This document shows positions 15,016 to 23,011 of a stretch of 23,011 nt of DNA, piece by piece. How positions within the stretch are numbered: position 1 is the stretch's first letter; each line of letters opens with the position of its first letter. The DNA comes from an uncultured Pseudomonadota bacterium (GTDB lineage Bacteria; Pseudomonadota; Gammaproteobacteria; Burkholderiales; SG8-39), in NCBI GenBank assembly GCA_903895005.1, contig CAITSH010000429.1:1-23011 (forward strand). The letters run 5' to 3'. Under the pieces are notes generated by a model. That model saw nothing but the letters and a program-made list of their open reading frames with translations. It had not been told where the DNA came from and searched no databases. The position numbers and the translations under genes were made by a program.

Positions 15016-15038
15016 CATTAATCAAGCCGTAAAAAGGT

Positions 15039-15067
15039 TTGAAATCATGTGGGTTCTGTCCTAGACT
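15039..15067 (+). promoter_or_regulatory. sigma-70 promoter for the DUF4124-ntrB-ntrC transcript
   Basis: TTGAAA (15039-15044) and TAGACT (15062-15067) are separated by exactly 17 bases. Transcription would start near 15074, so the ATG at 15083 would have almost no leader, which favours the start at 15107 for the next gene. Confidence 0.55.
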
Positions 15068-15106
15068 TAATGTCCTCTCTTGATGCATCTTCGGGATGTT
15101 TTCTCC

Positions 15107-15607
15107 ATGCACGTTGTGCGGCCACTGACCGGTTTGGTCCTGATCTGCGCCAGCGCGATCGCGCTTGCACAGGGTGCCGGCACGACCTATTTGTGCAAGG
15201 ACGAAAACGGCCGCTCGACCTATACCAACGTCAAGGAAGAAATGACGGGCAAGAAATGCACGGCGGTAAGCCGCGAGGTTTCAGTGGTGCCGGTCATGCC
15301 GGTCGTACCCGCAGCGCGCGCACCTGCCGCCAGCACCACCACGCCGGCGAGTTTTCCGCGCGTGGACTCTGCGACGCAAAAATCGCGCGACGATGGCAGG
15401 CGCAAGATCCTGCAAAACGAATTGGGTTCCGAGCAGCAAATGCTCAAGGATGCGCAACAAAAGCTGGTCGAACAGGAGCAGTTGCGCACGGGGGAAGAGC
15501 GCAATTTCGCCAAGGTGGCCGAACGTCTGCGGCCGTTCAAGGACAAGGTCGACCAGCATCAGAAAAACATCGAAGCGCTGCAAAAGGAACTTTCAGCGCT
15601 CAAGTAG
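15107..15607 (+). CDS. DUF4124 domain protein with coiled coil, secreted
   Basis: A 166-residue protein with a Sec signal peptide (MHVVRPLTGLVLICASAIALAQG), so probably periplasmic or envelope-bound. Residues 27-50 (TTYLCKDENGRSTYTN and on to GKKC) form a DUF4124 domain with two Cys. A Pro/Ala-rich linker follows, then a charged heptad-like stretch (from about residue 105 to the end) that should form a coiled coil. Function unknown. It sits between glnA and ntrB and probably shares the ntrB transcript (39-base gap). The ATG at 15107 gives a clean signal peptide; 15083 would add eight residues ahead of it. Confidence 0.85.
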   Translation: MHVVRPLTGLVLICASAIALAQGAGTTYLCKDENGRSTYTNVKEEMTGKKCTAVSREVSVVPVMPVVPAARAPAASTTTPASFPRVDSATQKSRDDGRRKILQNELGSEQQMLKDAQQKLVEQEQLRTGEERNFAKVAERLRPFKDKVDQHQKNIEALQKELSALK

Positions 15608-15646
15608 CGGCCGTGGCAACGCGCTACGAAGCGCTGGCCTGAAACC

Positions 15647-16717
15647 ATGGCGGCCTCGGCGTACTCCGGACTTGACCTGCTTGCCACCGCTGTGGTTGCC
15701 CTCGACGGGGGGCTATCCGTCCAATATCTCAACCCGGCAGCAGAAACGCTGTTTGATGTCGGCCAGAAAAGCATTCTCGGGCAGGGGTTTCTCGACCTCT
15801 TTGTGCAAGTCGAGGAGTTCGAGGTCAAGCTGCGCCAGACAATCAACAGCGGCTGGGGATTTGCCGATCAGGAGCTGATCCTCGCGCGCGCCGGCCTCGA
15901 GCCCCTGGCTCTGAATTGCATCGTGACGCCGGTGGAGAGCGGCACGACGGTACTCATCATCGAGCTGCGTCCCATCGAGCAGCAGTTGCGTATCGAGCGC
16001 GAGGCGCAGCAGATGAACCAGCACCTTGCCAACCGCGAACTCATCCGCAACCTGGCCCATGAAATCAAGAATCCGCTGGGCGGGTTGCGCGGGTCAGCGC
16101 AGTTGCTCGAGCGCGAGCTGGATCGCGCTGATCTGCGCGAATACACCCAGGTGATCATCAAGGAAGCGGACCGCCTGCAGTCGCTGATGGACAGGCTCCT
16201 CACGCCGCACCGGCCGCCTCACATCGGACCGGTTAACATTCACGAGGTTTGCGAGCGCGTACGCAGCCTGATACTGGCGGAGTTCCCAAACGGCATCCGG
16301 ATCCGCCGTAATTACGACACCAGCCTGCCCGAGATCCAGGGCGACAGGGAGCAGCTCATCCAGGTGATCCTCAATATCGCGCGCAATGCCGCACAGGCCA
16401 TTGCCGCACAACCGACGGCCTGGCCGCAACTGTCCGGTGCGGGCGCGATTGAACTGCGGACCCGCGTGGTGCGACAGGTCACGCTCGCCAGGAAGCGCTA
16501 TCGCCTGGCATTAGAATTGCAAGTAATCGATGATGGACCGGGAATTCCCCCTGAAATCCGCGACCGCGTGTTCTACCCGCTGGTTTCCGGCCGCGAGGGC
16601 GGAACCGGACTTGGCCTCACGCTGGCGCAGACGTTCGTACAGCACCATCACGGCATCATCGAAGCGGAAAGCCAGCCCGGCCGAACCAGTTTCCGCATCG
16701 TCCTGCCATTGTCCTGA
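15647..16717 (+). CDS. ntrB: nitrogen regulation sensor histidine kinase NtrB
   Basis: A 356-residue cytoplasmic kinase without membrane segments. A PAS domain (about residues 5-110, opening with LLATAVVALDGGLSVQYLNPAAE) precedes the dimerisation domain with H-box NLAHEIKNPLGGLRGSAQLL, His138 being the phosphorylated residue. The ATPase part shows the N-box (NIARNAAQA), DDGPGIP and GGTGLGL. NtrB phosphorylates NtrC when nitrogen is scarce and, with PII protein, removes the phosphate when it is plentiful. The ntrC gene starts 21 bases downstream, so they are co-transcribed. The start has only a weak ribosome site. Confidence 0.97.
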   Translation: MAASAYSGLDLLATAVVALDGGLSVQYLNPAAETLFDVGQKSILGQGFLDLFVQVEEFEVKLRQTINSGWGFADQELILARAGLEPLALNCIVTPVESGTTVLIIELRPIEQQLRIEREAQQMNQHLANRELIRNLAHEIKNPLGGLRGSAQLLERELDRADLREYTQVIIKEADRLQSLMDRLLTPHRPPHIGPVNIHEVCERVRSLILAEFPNGIRIRRNYDTSLPEIQGDREQLIQVILNIARNAAQAIAAQPTAWPQLSGAGAIELRTRVVRQVTLARKRYRLALELQVIDDGPGIPPEIRDRVFYPLVSGREGGTGLGLTLAQTFVQHHHGIIEAESQPGRTSFRIVLPLS

Positions 16718-16738
16718 ACAAATTCTTAGAAAGAGCCA

Positions 16739-18154
<1,416 letters not shown>

Positions 18155-18184
18155 TCCGCCCGGCGGGTAGCGCCAGGCGGATTC

Positions 18185-18207
18185 GGGACGCGCGATATGC
18201 GCGTCCC
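18185..18207. terminator. GC-rich hairpin between convergent ntrC and the PanE-like gene
   Basis: A perfect 9-bp stem GGGACGCGC/GCGCGTCCC with loop GATAT lies between the two stops (18154 and 18230). A run CCCTTT follows on the plus strand, a weak T-tract, so it is only a likely terminator. Confidence 0.5.
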
Positions 18208-18229
18208 CCCTTTGGTCAGTGGCTGCGGG

Positions 18230-19321
18230 TCAGCGGCTTCGTTCGCTCGTCGCGGCAGCGGCCTGCCGGTTGGACTCGAGCTTGGCGTCAACCAAGGACA
18301 CGACCTCGTCGATTTCCGCAAGGCGCAGGCCCTTTTGGGCGGCGATGGTCTGCACCAGCTTGTCGACACGCTCGATGTTCGGCGCGCCGCCGTACAAGGC
18401 GCGTGCCGCCGAGGAAGGGCTGGCGAGCCCTTGTGCCGCTGCGGCGTATTTCTCAAACGGCACGAGGTCTTTTTCCGCAGCGCCCAGCGACATGCACAGC
18501 TTGGCCACCCAGTTGTAGACCGCCCGTGAAGCATCGATATTCGAGTGCACCGCGTCCTTGATCGGGCGCATGCCGTCTTTCGTGATGCAACGGTAGTTTC
18601 CGGCCATGAGCATGCTCCATTTGGCCAGCGGTACGAACACCGAATCGTGCACCTTGAGTTTGACCGGCAATTCGATTTTTCCCTCGGGTGTGTCGAAACG
18701 AACCGCCTCGATGTCGGCCTCCAACTGGCGCAGGATCGCAGTGTGTGCATCCGAGTCAAAGCGCGCCGCCTTGAAGTTGGTTGGCAGACGGACTTGCAAT
18801 ACGTTGACCTTCTCTTCAGGGGGACGGAAGGCCTGGGGGTCGGGACTGCACAAGGTGAGCAGCGCTGGGTCGAAGCTGTCCCATACGGTCGGATCGGTGT
18901 AAGCGCCGCGGCAGGCGTTCACGTCAACGCCCGGGATGCGCGCAACATAGGGCAGGGGCGGCATGTTCATGATCGACATGCAGGGCACCCCGGATTTTGC
19001 GACCGCATCGAGTAATTCGCGCACGCCTGTCGAGCGGTATTGGGGCTCTTGCATGGCGAGCGCAATGAGGTCGTAGTCGGCGGGGTTGACCTTTCCGGGG
19101 GCTTCTGCAGACAGTTTGCCCGGCAGCTTTCGCGAGTCGATCTCTACCAGACCTTCGCGGCCCTTGATGGGCATGCGGACTATCGCGCCTTCGTTGTTGA
19201 ACACTTCCGCCTCAGCGGCAAGGCAGATCATTTTTACGGTGTGTCCGGCGAGAACGAGTTTTGTTGCCAGCAGCGAGCCGTAGGACGCCCCCATGATAAG
19301 AATCTTGTAAGTTTTGCCCAT
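18230..19321 (-). CDS. ketopantoate reductase (ApbA/PanE)-like protein
   Basis: A 363-residue protein with an N-terminal Rossmann fold (KILIMGASYGSLLATKLVLAGHTV, residues 6-29) of the ApbA/PanE kind and a helical C-terminal domain. True ketopantoate reductases have about 300 residues, GxGxxG and a Lys four residues before a conserved Asn. Here the loop is GASYGS, and in AKWSMLMAGNYRC the residue four before the Asn is Leu, so the usual catalytic Lys is not where I would align it. It is therefore more likely a relative acting on another 2-oxo or hydroxy acid, or a dinucleotide-binding opine-type dehydrogenase. An AGGAGG ribosome site lies seven bases before the ATG. It is divergent from malate synthase across 307 bases. 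Confidence 0.75.
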   Translation of the reverse strand: MGKTYKILIMGASYGSLLATKLVLAGHTVKMICLAAEAEVFNNEGAIVRMPIKGREGLVEIDSRKLPGKLSAEAPGKVNPADYDLIALAMQEPQYRSTGVRELLDAVAKSGVPCMSIMNMPPLPYVARIPGVDVNACRGAYTDPTVWDSFDPALLTLCSPDPQAFRPPEEKVNVLQVRLPTNFKAARFDSDAHTAILRQLEADIEAVRFDTPEGKIELPVKLKVHDSVFVPLAKWSMLMAGNYRCITKDGMRPIKDAVHSNIDASRAVYNWVAKLCMSLGAAEKDLVPFEKYAAAAQGLASPSSAARALYGGAPNIERVDKLVQTIAAQKGLRLAEIDEVVSLVDAKLESNRQAAAATSERSR

Positions 19322-19628
19322 TTTGAATCCTCCTTTTATGCAGTTCCTGGCACGTGGCGCGCGGTTCGGTCCGCGGCTGGTTTGATGGATTGCGGGTGCA
19401 GGAACGGGAGGCGCAGACTAGCATACGATTTTGTTGCCGGTAATGTGATCTCATAATGTGAAATTTCAGATTCCCTTTTCCTGCAGTGTGAAATGAACGC
19501 CACATTGCGGGATTTAGCACTTCCATTTTCCAACGCTGTGGTGCAGCATGAATTCATGCTGTGATGCACCATTATTTGAATGGCGGACAGAACTACGCAG
19601 CTTTCACCTAATCTTAGCGGGAGAAATC
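19322..19628. other. divergent control region between the PanE-like gene and aceB
   Basis: The 307 bases hold no convincing gene. They include the PanE-like ribosome site at the left, AATGTGA repeated directly at 19442-19448 and 19455-19461 with GTGTGA at 19486-19491, an 18-bp palindrome at 19544-19561 and the GGGAGA ribosome site of aceB (about 19619-19624). Confidence 0.6.
19544..19561. promoter_or_regulatory. 18-bp palindrome upstream of aceB, putative operator
   Basis: CAGCATGAATTCATGCTG is a perfect palindrome. It is flanked by GGTGC just outside on the left (19540-19544) and GCACC on the right (19566-19570), which widens the symmetry. It lies about 67 bases before the aceB start. No T-run follows, so a protein-binding site is more likely than a terminator. 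No matching regulator is encoded nearby. Confidence 0.45.
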
Positions 19629-21224
19629 ATGAGCGAAAATATTGCCGATGGTATCGAGATACTCGGCGCAATCCGGCCTGAGTACCAGCAGATTCTGACA
19701 CCAGAGGCCTTGGCCTTTTTCGTCAAATTGCATCGTGCGTTCGAAGCACGCCGTCAGGAACTGCTCGCTATTCGTGCCAAGCTTCAGCTGCAGTTTGATG
19801 CTGGTGCCCTGCCCGATTTTCTCGCCGAGACCAAGGCGATTCGTGATTCTGAATGGACGATCTCGCCGCAGCCCGGTGACATGCTCGACCGCAGGGTCGA
19901 GATCACCGGTCCGACCGACCGTAAGATGGTCATCAACGCGCTCAACTGCGGCGCCTCGACGTTCATGGCTGATTTCGAGGACGCCAATTGCCCCACCTGG
20001 GACAACATGATTGACGGCCAGTTGAATATTCACGACGCTGTGCGCCGCACCATTGCAATGGAACAGAACGGCAAGCAATACAAGCTCAATGACAAAAGCG
20101 CCGTTCTGATTCCGCGCCCGCGTGGTTGGCACCTTGATGAAAAGCACGTCACGGTGGACGGCAAGGTTGTGTCCGGCGGAATTTTTGATTTTGCCTTGCT
20201 GTTCTTTCACAACGCGAAGGAACTGCTCTCGAGGGGATCCGGCCCTTACTATTATCTGCCCAAGATGGAATCGCACCTTGAGGCGCGTCTGTGGAACGAT
20301 ATTTTCAAACTGGCGCAATCGGCACTGGGCGTGCCGCAGGGTTCGATCAAGGCGACGGTGCTGATCGAAACGGTTGTCGCCGCCTTCGAGATGGACGAGA
20401 TTCTGTGGGAACTCAAAGAGCACTCCGCAGGACTTAACATCGGGCGCTGGGACTACATTTTTTCCTGCATCAAGAAATTCCGCTCCAACAAGGATTTTTG
20501 CCTTGCCGATCGTTCGCAGGTAACCATGACTTCGCCGTTCATGCGCGCATACGCGCTGACGCTGGTCAAGACCTGTCACCGTCGCGGCGCTCCCGCTATG
20601 GGGGGTATGGCGGCACAAATTCCCATCAAGAATGACGCTGCAGCCAATGAGGCGGCACTCGAAAAGGTGCGGCTGGACAAATTGCGCGAGGTTACAGACG
20701 GCTGCGACGGCACATGGGTGGCGCATCCGGGGCTCGTACCGGTAGCCAAAGCGGTGTTTGATCAGCACATGCCCGGACCCAACCAGTACGACCGCCAGCG
20801 CCCTGATGTCAGTTACACGGCAAAAGACCTGCTCGATTTCAGGCCCGAGGCGCCGATCACAGAGTCCGGCATGCGCAATAATATTTCCGTCGGCATCCAG
20901 TACCTCGGAGCGTGGCTCGCCGGCAATGGCTGCGTTCCGGTGTTCAATCTCATGGAGGATGCTGCGACCGCGGAGATTTCACGTTCGCAGATATGGCAGT
21001 GGATTCGTAGCGAAAAAGGCCGCCTTGATGACGGACGCAAAGTGACCGCCGCAATGTTCCGCCAACTCGTCGCGGAAGAATTGCCGAAAGTAAAAGCCTA
21101 CCTCGGGGAAGTGGCTTATGACGCGGGCAAGTACGCCGAGGGTGCGGCTCTCTTTGAGCGCATCACGACGGATGATACCTACGTCGAGTTTTTGACCCTG
21201 CCCGCGTATGAGGCGCTGGGTTAG
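19629..21224 (+). CDS. aceB: malate synthase A
   Basis: A 531-residue enzyme that joins glyoxylate and acetyl-CoA to malate, the second step of the glyoxylate shunt used on acetate, fatty acids or glycolate. Family blocks are MADFEDANCPTW (residues 113-124), IPRPRGWHLDEKH with catalytic Arg165, TVLIETVVAAFEMDEI, GRWDYIFSCIKKFR, HRRGAPAMGGMAAQIPI and MEDAATAEISR with the catalytic Asp. Length equals that of E. coli AceB (533). The ATG at 19629 follows GGGAGA at a good distance; the in-frame ATG at 19548 lies inside the palindromic region and would add 27 unrelated residues. No isocitrate lyase gene is seen in the window. Confidence 0.97.
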   Translation: MSENIADGIEILGAIRPEYQQILTPEALAFFVKLHRAFEARRQELLAIRAKLQLQFDAGALPDFLAETKAIRDSEWTISPQPGDMLDRRVEITGPTDRKMVINALNCGASTFMADFEDANCPTWDNMIDGQLNIHDAVRRTIAMEQNGKQYKLNDKSAVLIPRPRGWHLDEKHVTVDGKVVSGGIFDFALLFFHNAKELLSRGSGPYYYLPKMESHLEARLWNDIFKLAQSALGVPQGSIKATVLIETVVAAFEMDEILWELKEHSAGLNIGRWDYIFSCIKKFRSNKDFCLADRSQVTMTSPFMRAYALTLVKTCHRRGAPAMGGMAAQIPIKNDAAANEAALEKVRLDKLREVTDGCDGTWVAHPGLVPVAKAVFDQHMPGPNQYDRQRPDVSYTAKDLLDFRPEAPITESGMRNNISVGIQYLGAWLAGNGCVPVFNLMEDAATAEISRSQIWQWIRSEKGRLDDGRKVTAAMFRQLVAEELPKVKAYLGEVAYDAGKYAEGAALFERITTDDTYVEFLTLPAYEALG

Positions 21225-21333
21225 GCGCCGGAAACATCGTTCAGTATCGTCAGCCGGGTGCGCAAGCCGCTAGGCAGTCGACTGGAAACCAAGGCGTGGC
21301 GCGGGTTTCCGGCAGGTGGCCTCCTTTGAATGA

Positions 21334-22098
21334 TCAGCTTAGCTGGCAAACCAGGGGGGTGTGATCGGACGGGCGTTCGAGCTTCCTGGGTTCAAGGTCG
21401 ATCGTGCAACTGGTGCATTGCGCAACCAATTCGGGCGACAGAAGAATATGGTCGATGCGCATACCGAGGTTGCGTTTGAACCCGTTCATTCGGTAATCCC
21501 ACCAAGTGAAGGATTTCTCCGGCTGCTCGAACAGGCGAAAGCTGTCTGCGAGCCCGAGTGCAACCAAGCTTCGGAACGCTTCGCGCTCCGGTTCGCTTAC
21601 CAGGACCTGGCCTTCCCAGGCTTTCGGGTCATGCACGTCGCGGTCTTCGGGGGCGATGTTGTAATCACCGAGCACGGCGAGTCGTGGGCAGCGCGATCGC
21701 TCCTGCTCCAGCCAGGTGCGAAAGGCTTGTAACCAGCCCAATTTGTAGTTGTACTTGTCGGAACCCACCGATTGGCCGTTGGGTACGTACGCACAGACGA
21801 TACGCACACCCGAGATAGTCGCGGCGATCACGCGCTTTTGCTCGTCCGCATGATCGGGAATGTTGTGTACGACATCTTCGGCGCGAACGCGCGAGAGTAT
21901 GGCGACGCCGTTGTAGGTTTTCTGGCCCAGGAATGCGGCCTGATAACCGGCGGCCTCAATCTGGGCCAGAGGGAACTTTGCGTCCTCCATCTTCAGTTCC
22001 TGCAGGCAAAGCGCATCGGGCTGGTTGCTGGCCAACCAGTCGAGCACGTGTGGCAGGCGCACGTTGAGCGAATTGACGTTCCAGGTGGCGAGTTTCAT
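21334..22098 (-). CDS. xth: exodeoxyribonuclease III
   Basis: A 254-residue enzyme of the ExoIII/AP endonuclease family that cuts DNA at abasic sites and trims 3' ends in base-excision repair. Metal and catalytic residues are seen in MKLATWNVNS (Asn7), LCLQELK (Glu34), CAYVPNG (Tyr), LGDYNIAPEDRDVHDP (Asp/Asn) and the terminal SDHTPLV (Asp-His pair). Length is that of the family. The ATG at 22098 is the natural family start; the frame stays open to 22161 but the extra 21 residues are not family-like. It is 117 bases behind the DUF4124/glutaredoxin gene and need not be co-transcribed. Confidence 0.96.
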   Translation of the reverse strand: MKLATWNVNSLNVRLPHVLDWLASNQPDALCLQELKMEDAKFPLAQIEAAGYQAAFLGQKTYNGVAILSRVRAEDVVHNIPDHADEQKRVIAATISGVRIVCAYVPNGQSVGSDKYNYKLGWLQAFRTWLEQERSRCPRLAVLGDYNIAPEDRDVHDPKAWEGQVLVSEPEREAFRSLVALGLADSFRLFEQPEKSFTWWDYRMNGFKRNLGMRIDHILLSPELVAQCTSCTIDLEPRKLERPSDHTPLVCQLS

Positions 22099-22215
22099 GG
22101 GCGTTCCGGGTTGACTGATTTTTTTGCGATGGGCGGCTTCATACTGCGCGATCAGAGGCACGAAAAATCCGAACAGCCCAGGTTGTCCCGGCTCTGTGAG
22201 GAAGACGGCTTAAGA

Positions 22216-22776
22216 TTATTGGGTGGCTTTGGGTGCTGGAGATGGCGTTGTGGCTGCCGGCGCTGCAGGCTTCGCCAATGCCGGTGCCATCGCCTTGGCC
22301 ACGCCCGGCAGGTTGATTGCCGTCTTGGGATAGCCCGCGGTATCCAGGAGCGTATTGAAGCCGCCGGGCTCGTAGCCAATCTGCACTTGTGATCCGACCG
22401 TGAGGGTCGGAACCTGATTGGTACCCGACGCCTTTTTCAACACCGCGTTGCTGTTGTCGTCGAAAACGCTGACTTCTTTGAACGGAACGCCGCGCTTGGC
22501 CAGCAGTTCGCGCGCCTGGACGCAACCGTCCTTGCAGGACGGGGACGTGTAGAGGGCCACCGGATAGCTGCGCAGGGCTTCTTGCAGCTGAAAAGGTACT
22601 TGGCTGGTTTCCACGACGCTGCCGCCGATTTTTTTTTGTTCCACGCTCTTGGCCGAGGCTGGCGGCGGCGGTGTGTCGGTGTAGTGGACTTTGCCGTTCT
22701 GGTCCACCCACCGGTACATCTGCGCCGATGCCCCTGTCGCCGCGAGCATGAGTGCAAGAAACAGTAGCCTTTTCAT
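22216..22776 (-). CDS. secreted DUF4124-glutaredoxin-like fusion protein
   Basis: A 186-residue protein with a Sec signal peptide (MKRLLFLALMLAATGASAQ). Residues 20-36 (MYRWVDQNGKVHYTDTP) form a DUF4124 domain, residues about 72-150 a thioredoxin-fold glutaredoxin-like domain with cis-Pro loop NQVPTLTVGS and GYEPGGFNTLL, and the tail is Ala/Pro-rich. The redox motif is CKDGC (Cys81, Cys85), that is CxxxC, in place of the usual CxxC. It is predicted to be in the periplasm or envelope; partners unknown. The ATG at 22776 has GAGG five bases upstream; an in-frame ATG at 22794 would add six residues. The gap to the prlC stop is 21 bases, so the two may share a transcript. Confidence 0.9.
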   Translation of the reverse strand: MKRLLFLALMLAATGASAQMYRWVDQNGKVHYTDTPPPPASAKSVEQKKIGGSVVETSQVPFQLQEALRSYPVALYTSPSCKDGCVQARELLAKRGVPFKEVSVFDDNSNAVLKKASGTNQVPTLTVGSQVQIGYEPGGFNTLLDTAGYPKTAINLPGVAKAMAPALAKPAAPAATTPSPAPKATQ

Positions 22777-22797
22777 CGTAGCCTCAAGGCGCAAATA

Positions 22798-23011
22798 TCA
22801 TGCGGAAATCATACCACTGTGCCGCATCAGGGCATCGACGCGCGGTTCGCGACCGCGGAATGCCCTGAACGACTCGATCGCCGGCCGGCTGCCGCCAACG
22901 GCGAGTATTTCCTCGCGGAATCGCGCGCCGGTAGCCGCGTCAAGTACGCCGTTTTCCTCGAACGCGCTGTACGCATCTGCGGACAACACTTCGGCCCATT
23001 TGTAGCTGTAG
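22798..23011 (-). CDS. prlC: oligopeptidase A (M3 family), C-terminal part
   Basis: The last 70 codons of a gene running off the right edge. The end of the protein (YSYKWAEVLSADAYSAFEENG, then RFREEIL, GGSRPAIESFRAFRGREPRVDALMRHSG) matches the C-terminus of oligopeptidase A/PrlC, a cytoplasmic zinc metallopeptidase that degrades short peptides and signal-peptide remnants. The HExxH zinc site is upstream, outside the window. Genes downstream are the DUF4124/glutaredoxin protein and exonuclease III. Confidence 0.93.
   Translation of the reverse strand, partial: YSYKWAEVLSADAYSAFEENGVLDAATGARFREEILAVGGSRPAIESFRAFRGREPRVDALMRHSGMISA

Noticed and set aside
19614..20768. 384-codon open frame on the minus strand opposite aceB.
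   Set aside because: It mirrors the coding pattern of malate synthase and has no family features. The same applies to long antisense frames opposite glnA (14145-14933), ntrC (17246-18037) and the TRAP permease (5885-6634).
21227..21313. Inverted repeats GCCGGAAAC/GTTTCCGGC and GGAAACC/GGTTTCC between aceB and xth as a terminator.
   Set aside because: Loops are long and no T-run follows on either strand. They may form some structure between the convergent genes, but this is not a recognisable intrinsic terminator.
22099..22215. Possible terminator after the DUF4124/glutaredoxin gene (minus strand, imperfect stem then ATTTTT).
   Set aside because: The stem contains a mismatch and a wobble and the T-run begins several bases after it, so support is too weak to list.

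Overview
The window reads as chromosomal DNA of a GC-rich betaproteobacterium, most likely Burkholderiales or a near relative. Three things suggest this: a Bug-type tripartite tricarboxylate transporter (TTT) binding protein, the block glnA - small DUF4124 protein - ntrB - ntrC with a rhodanese gene divergent from glnA, and the run xth - DUF4124/glutaredoxin - prlC. Nearly all of it is coding. I saw no RNA genes, insertion sequences, prophage genes or CRISPR arrays. The taxonomic call is an inference from gene content.

Layout. 1-4194 (minus strand): an alpha/beta hydrolase cut by the left edge, an SDR oxidoreductase, a Bug-type periplasmic binding protein and a gamma-glutamyltransferase-family Ntn hydrolase; probably uptake and breakdown of an unidentified small organic acid or amide. 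4386-7577: a TRAP transporter, with the two permease genes on the plus strand facing the binding-protein gene on the minus strand across one bidirectional terminator. 7687-11327 (minus strand): a cyanate uptake and degradation operon, cynA-cynB-cynD-cynS. 11566-12666 (minus strand): an NTF2-like DUF1348 protein and a TetR-family regulator whose promoter carries two matching palindromic operators. 12769-18154: a divergent rhodanese gene, then glnA, a DUF4124 coiled-coil protein, ntrB and ntrC. 18230-21224: a ketopantoate-reductase-like protein divergent from malate synthase aceB. 21334-23011 (minus strand): exonuclease III, a DUF4124/glutaredoxin-like secreted protein and the C-terminus of oligopeptidase A.

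How the parts fit. The main theme is nitrogen control. glnA is preceded by a perfect NtrC-type palindrome, one weaker site and one further half-site at roughly 30-bp spacing, then a sigma-54 -24/-12 element. The cyanate operon has its own near-consensus sigma-54 element 43 bases upstream of its GTG start, with NtrC-like half-sites about 150-175 bases further up. The NtrB/NtrC pair encoded a few kilobases away is therefore the obvious candidate to switch on cyanate use (cyanate + bicarbonate to ammonia and CO2) when nitrogen is short, with GlnA assimilating the ammonia.

Nothing here is clearly a wholly new system. The items most worth a second look are the sigma-54/NtrC control of cyn, the CxCGxH segment ahead of the Tat signal of the cyanate-type binding protein, the doubled TetR operator, and the symmetric sites in front of the Bug gene and aceB.
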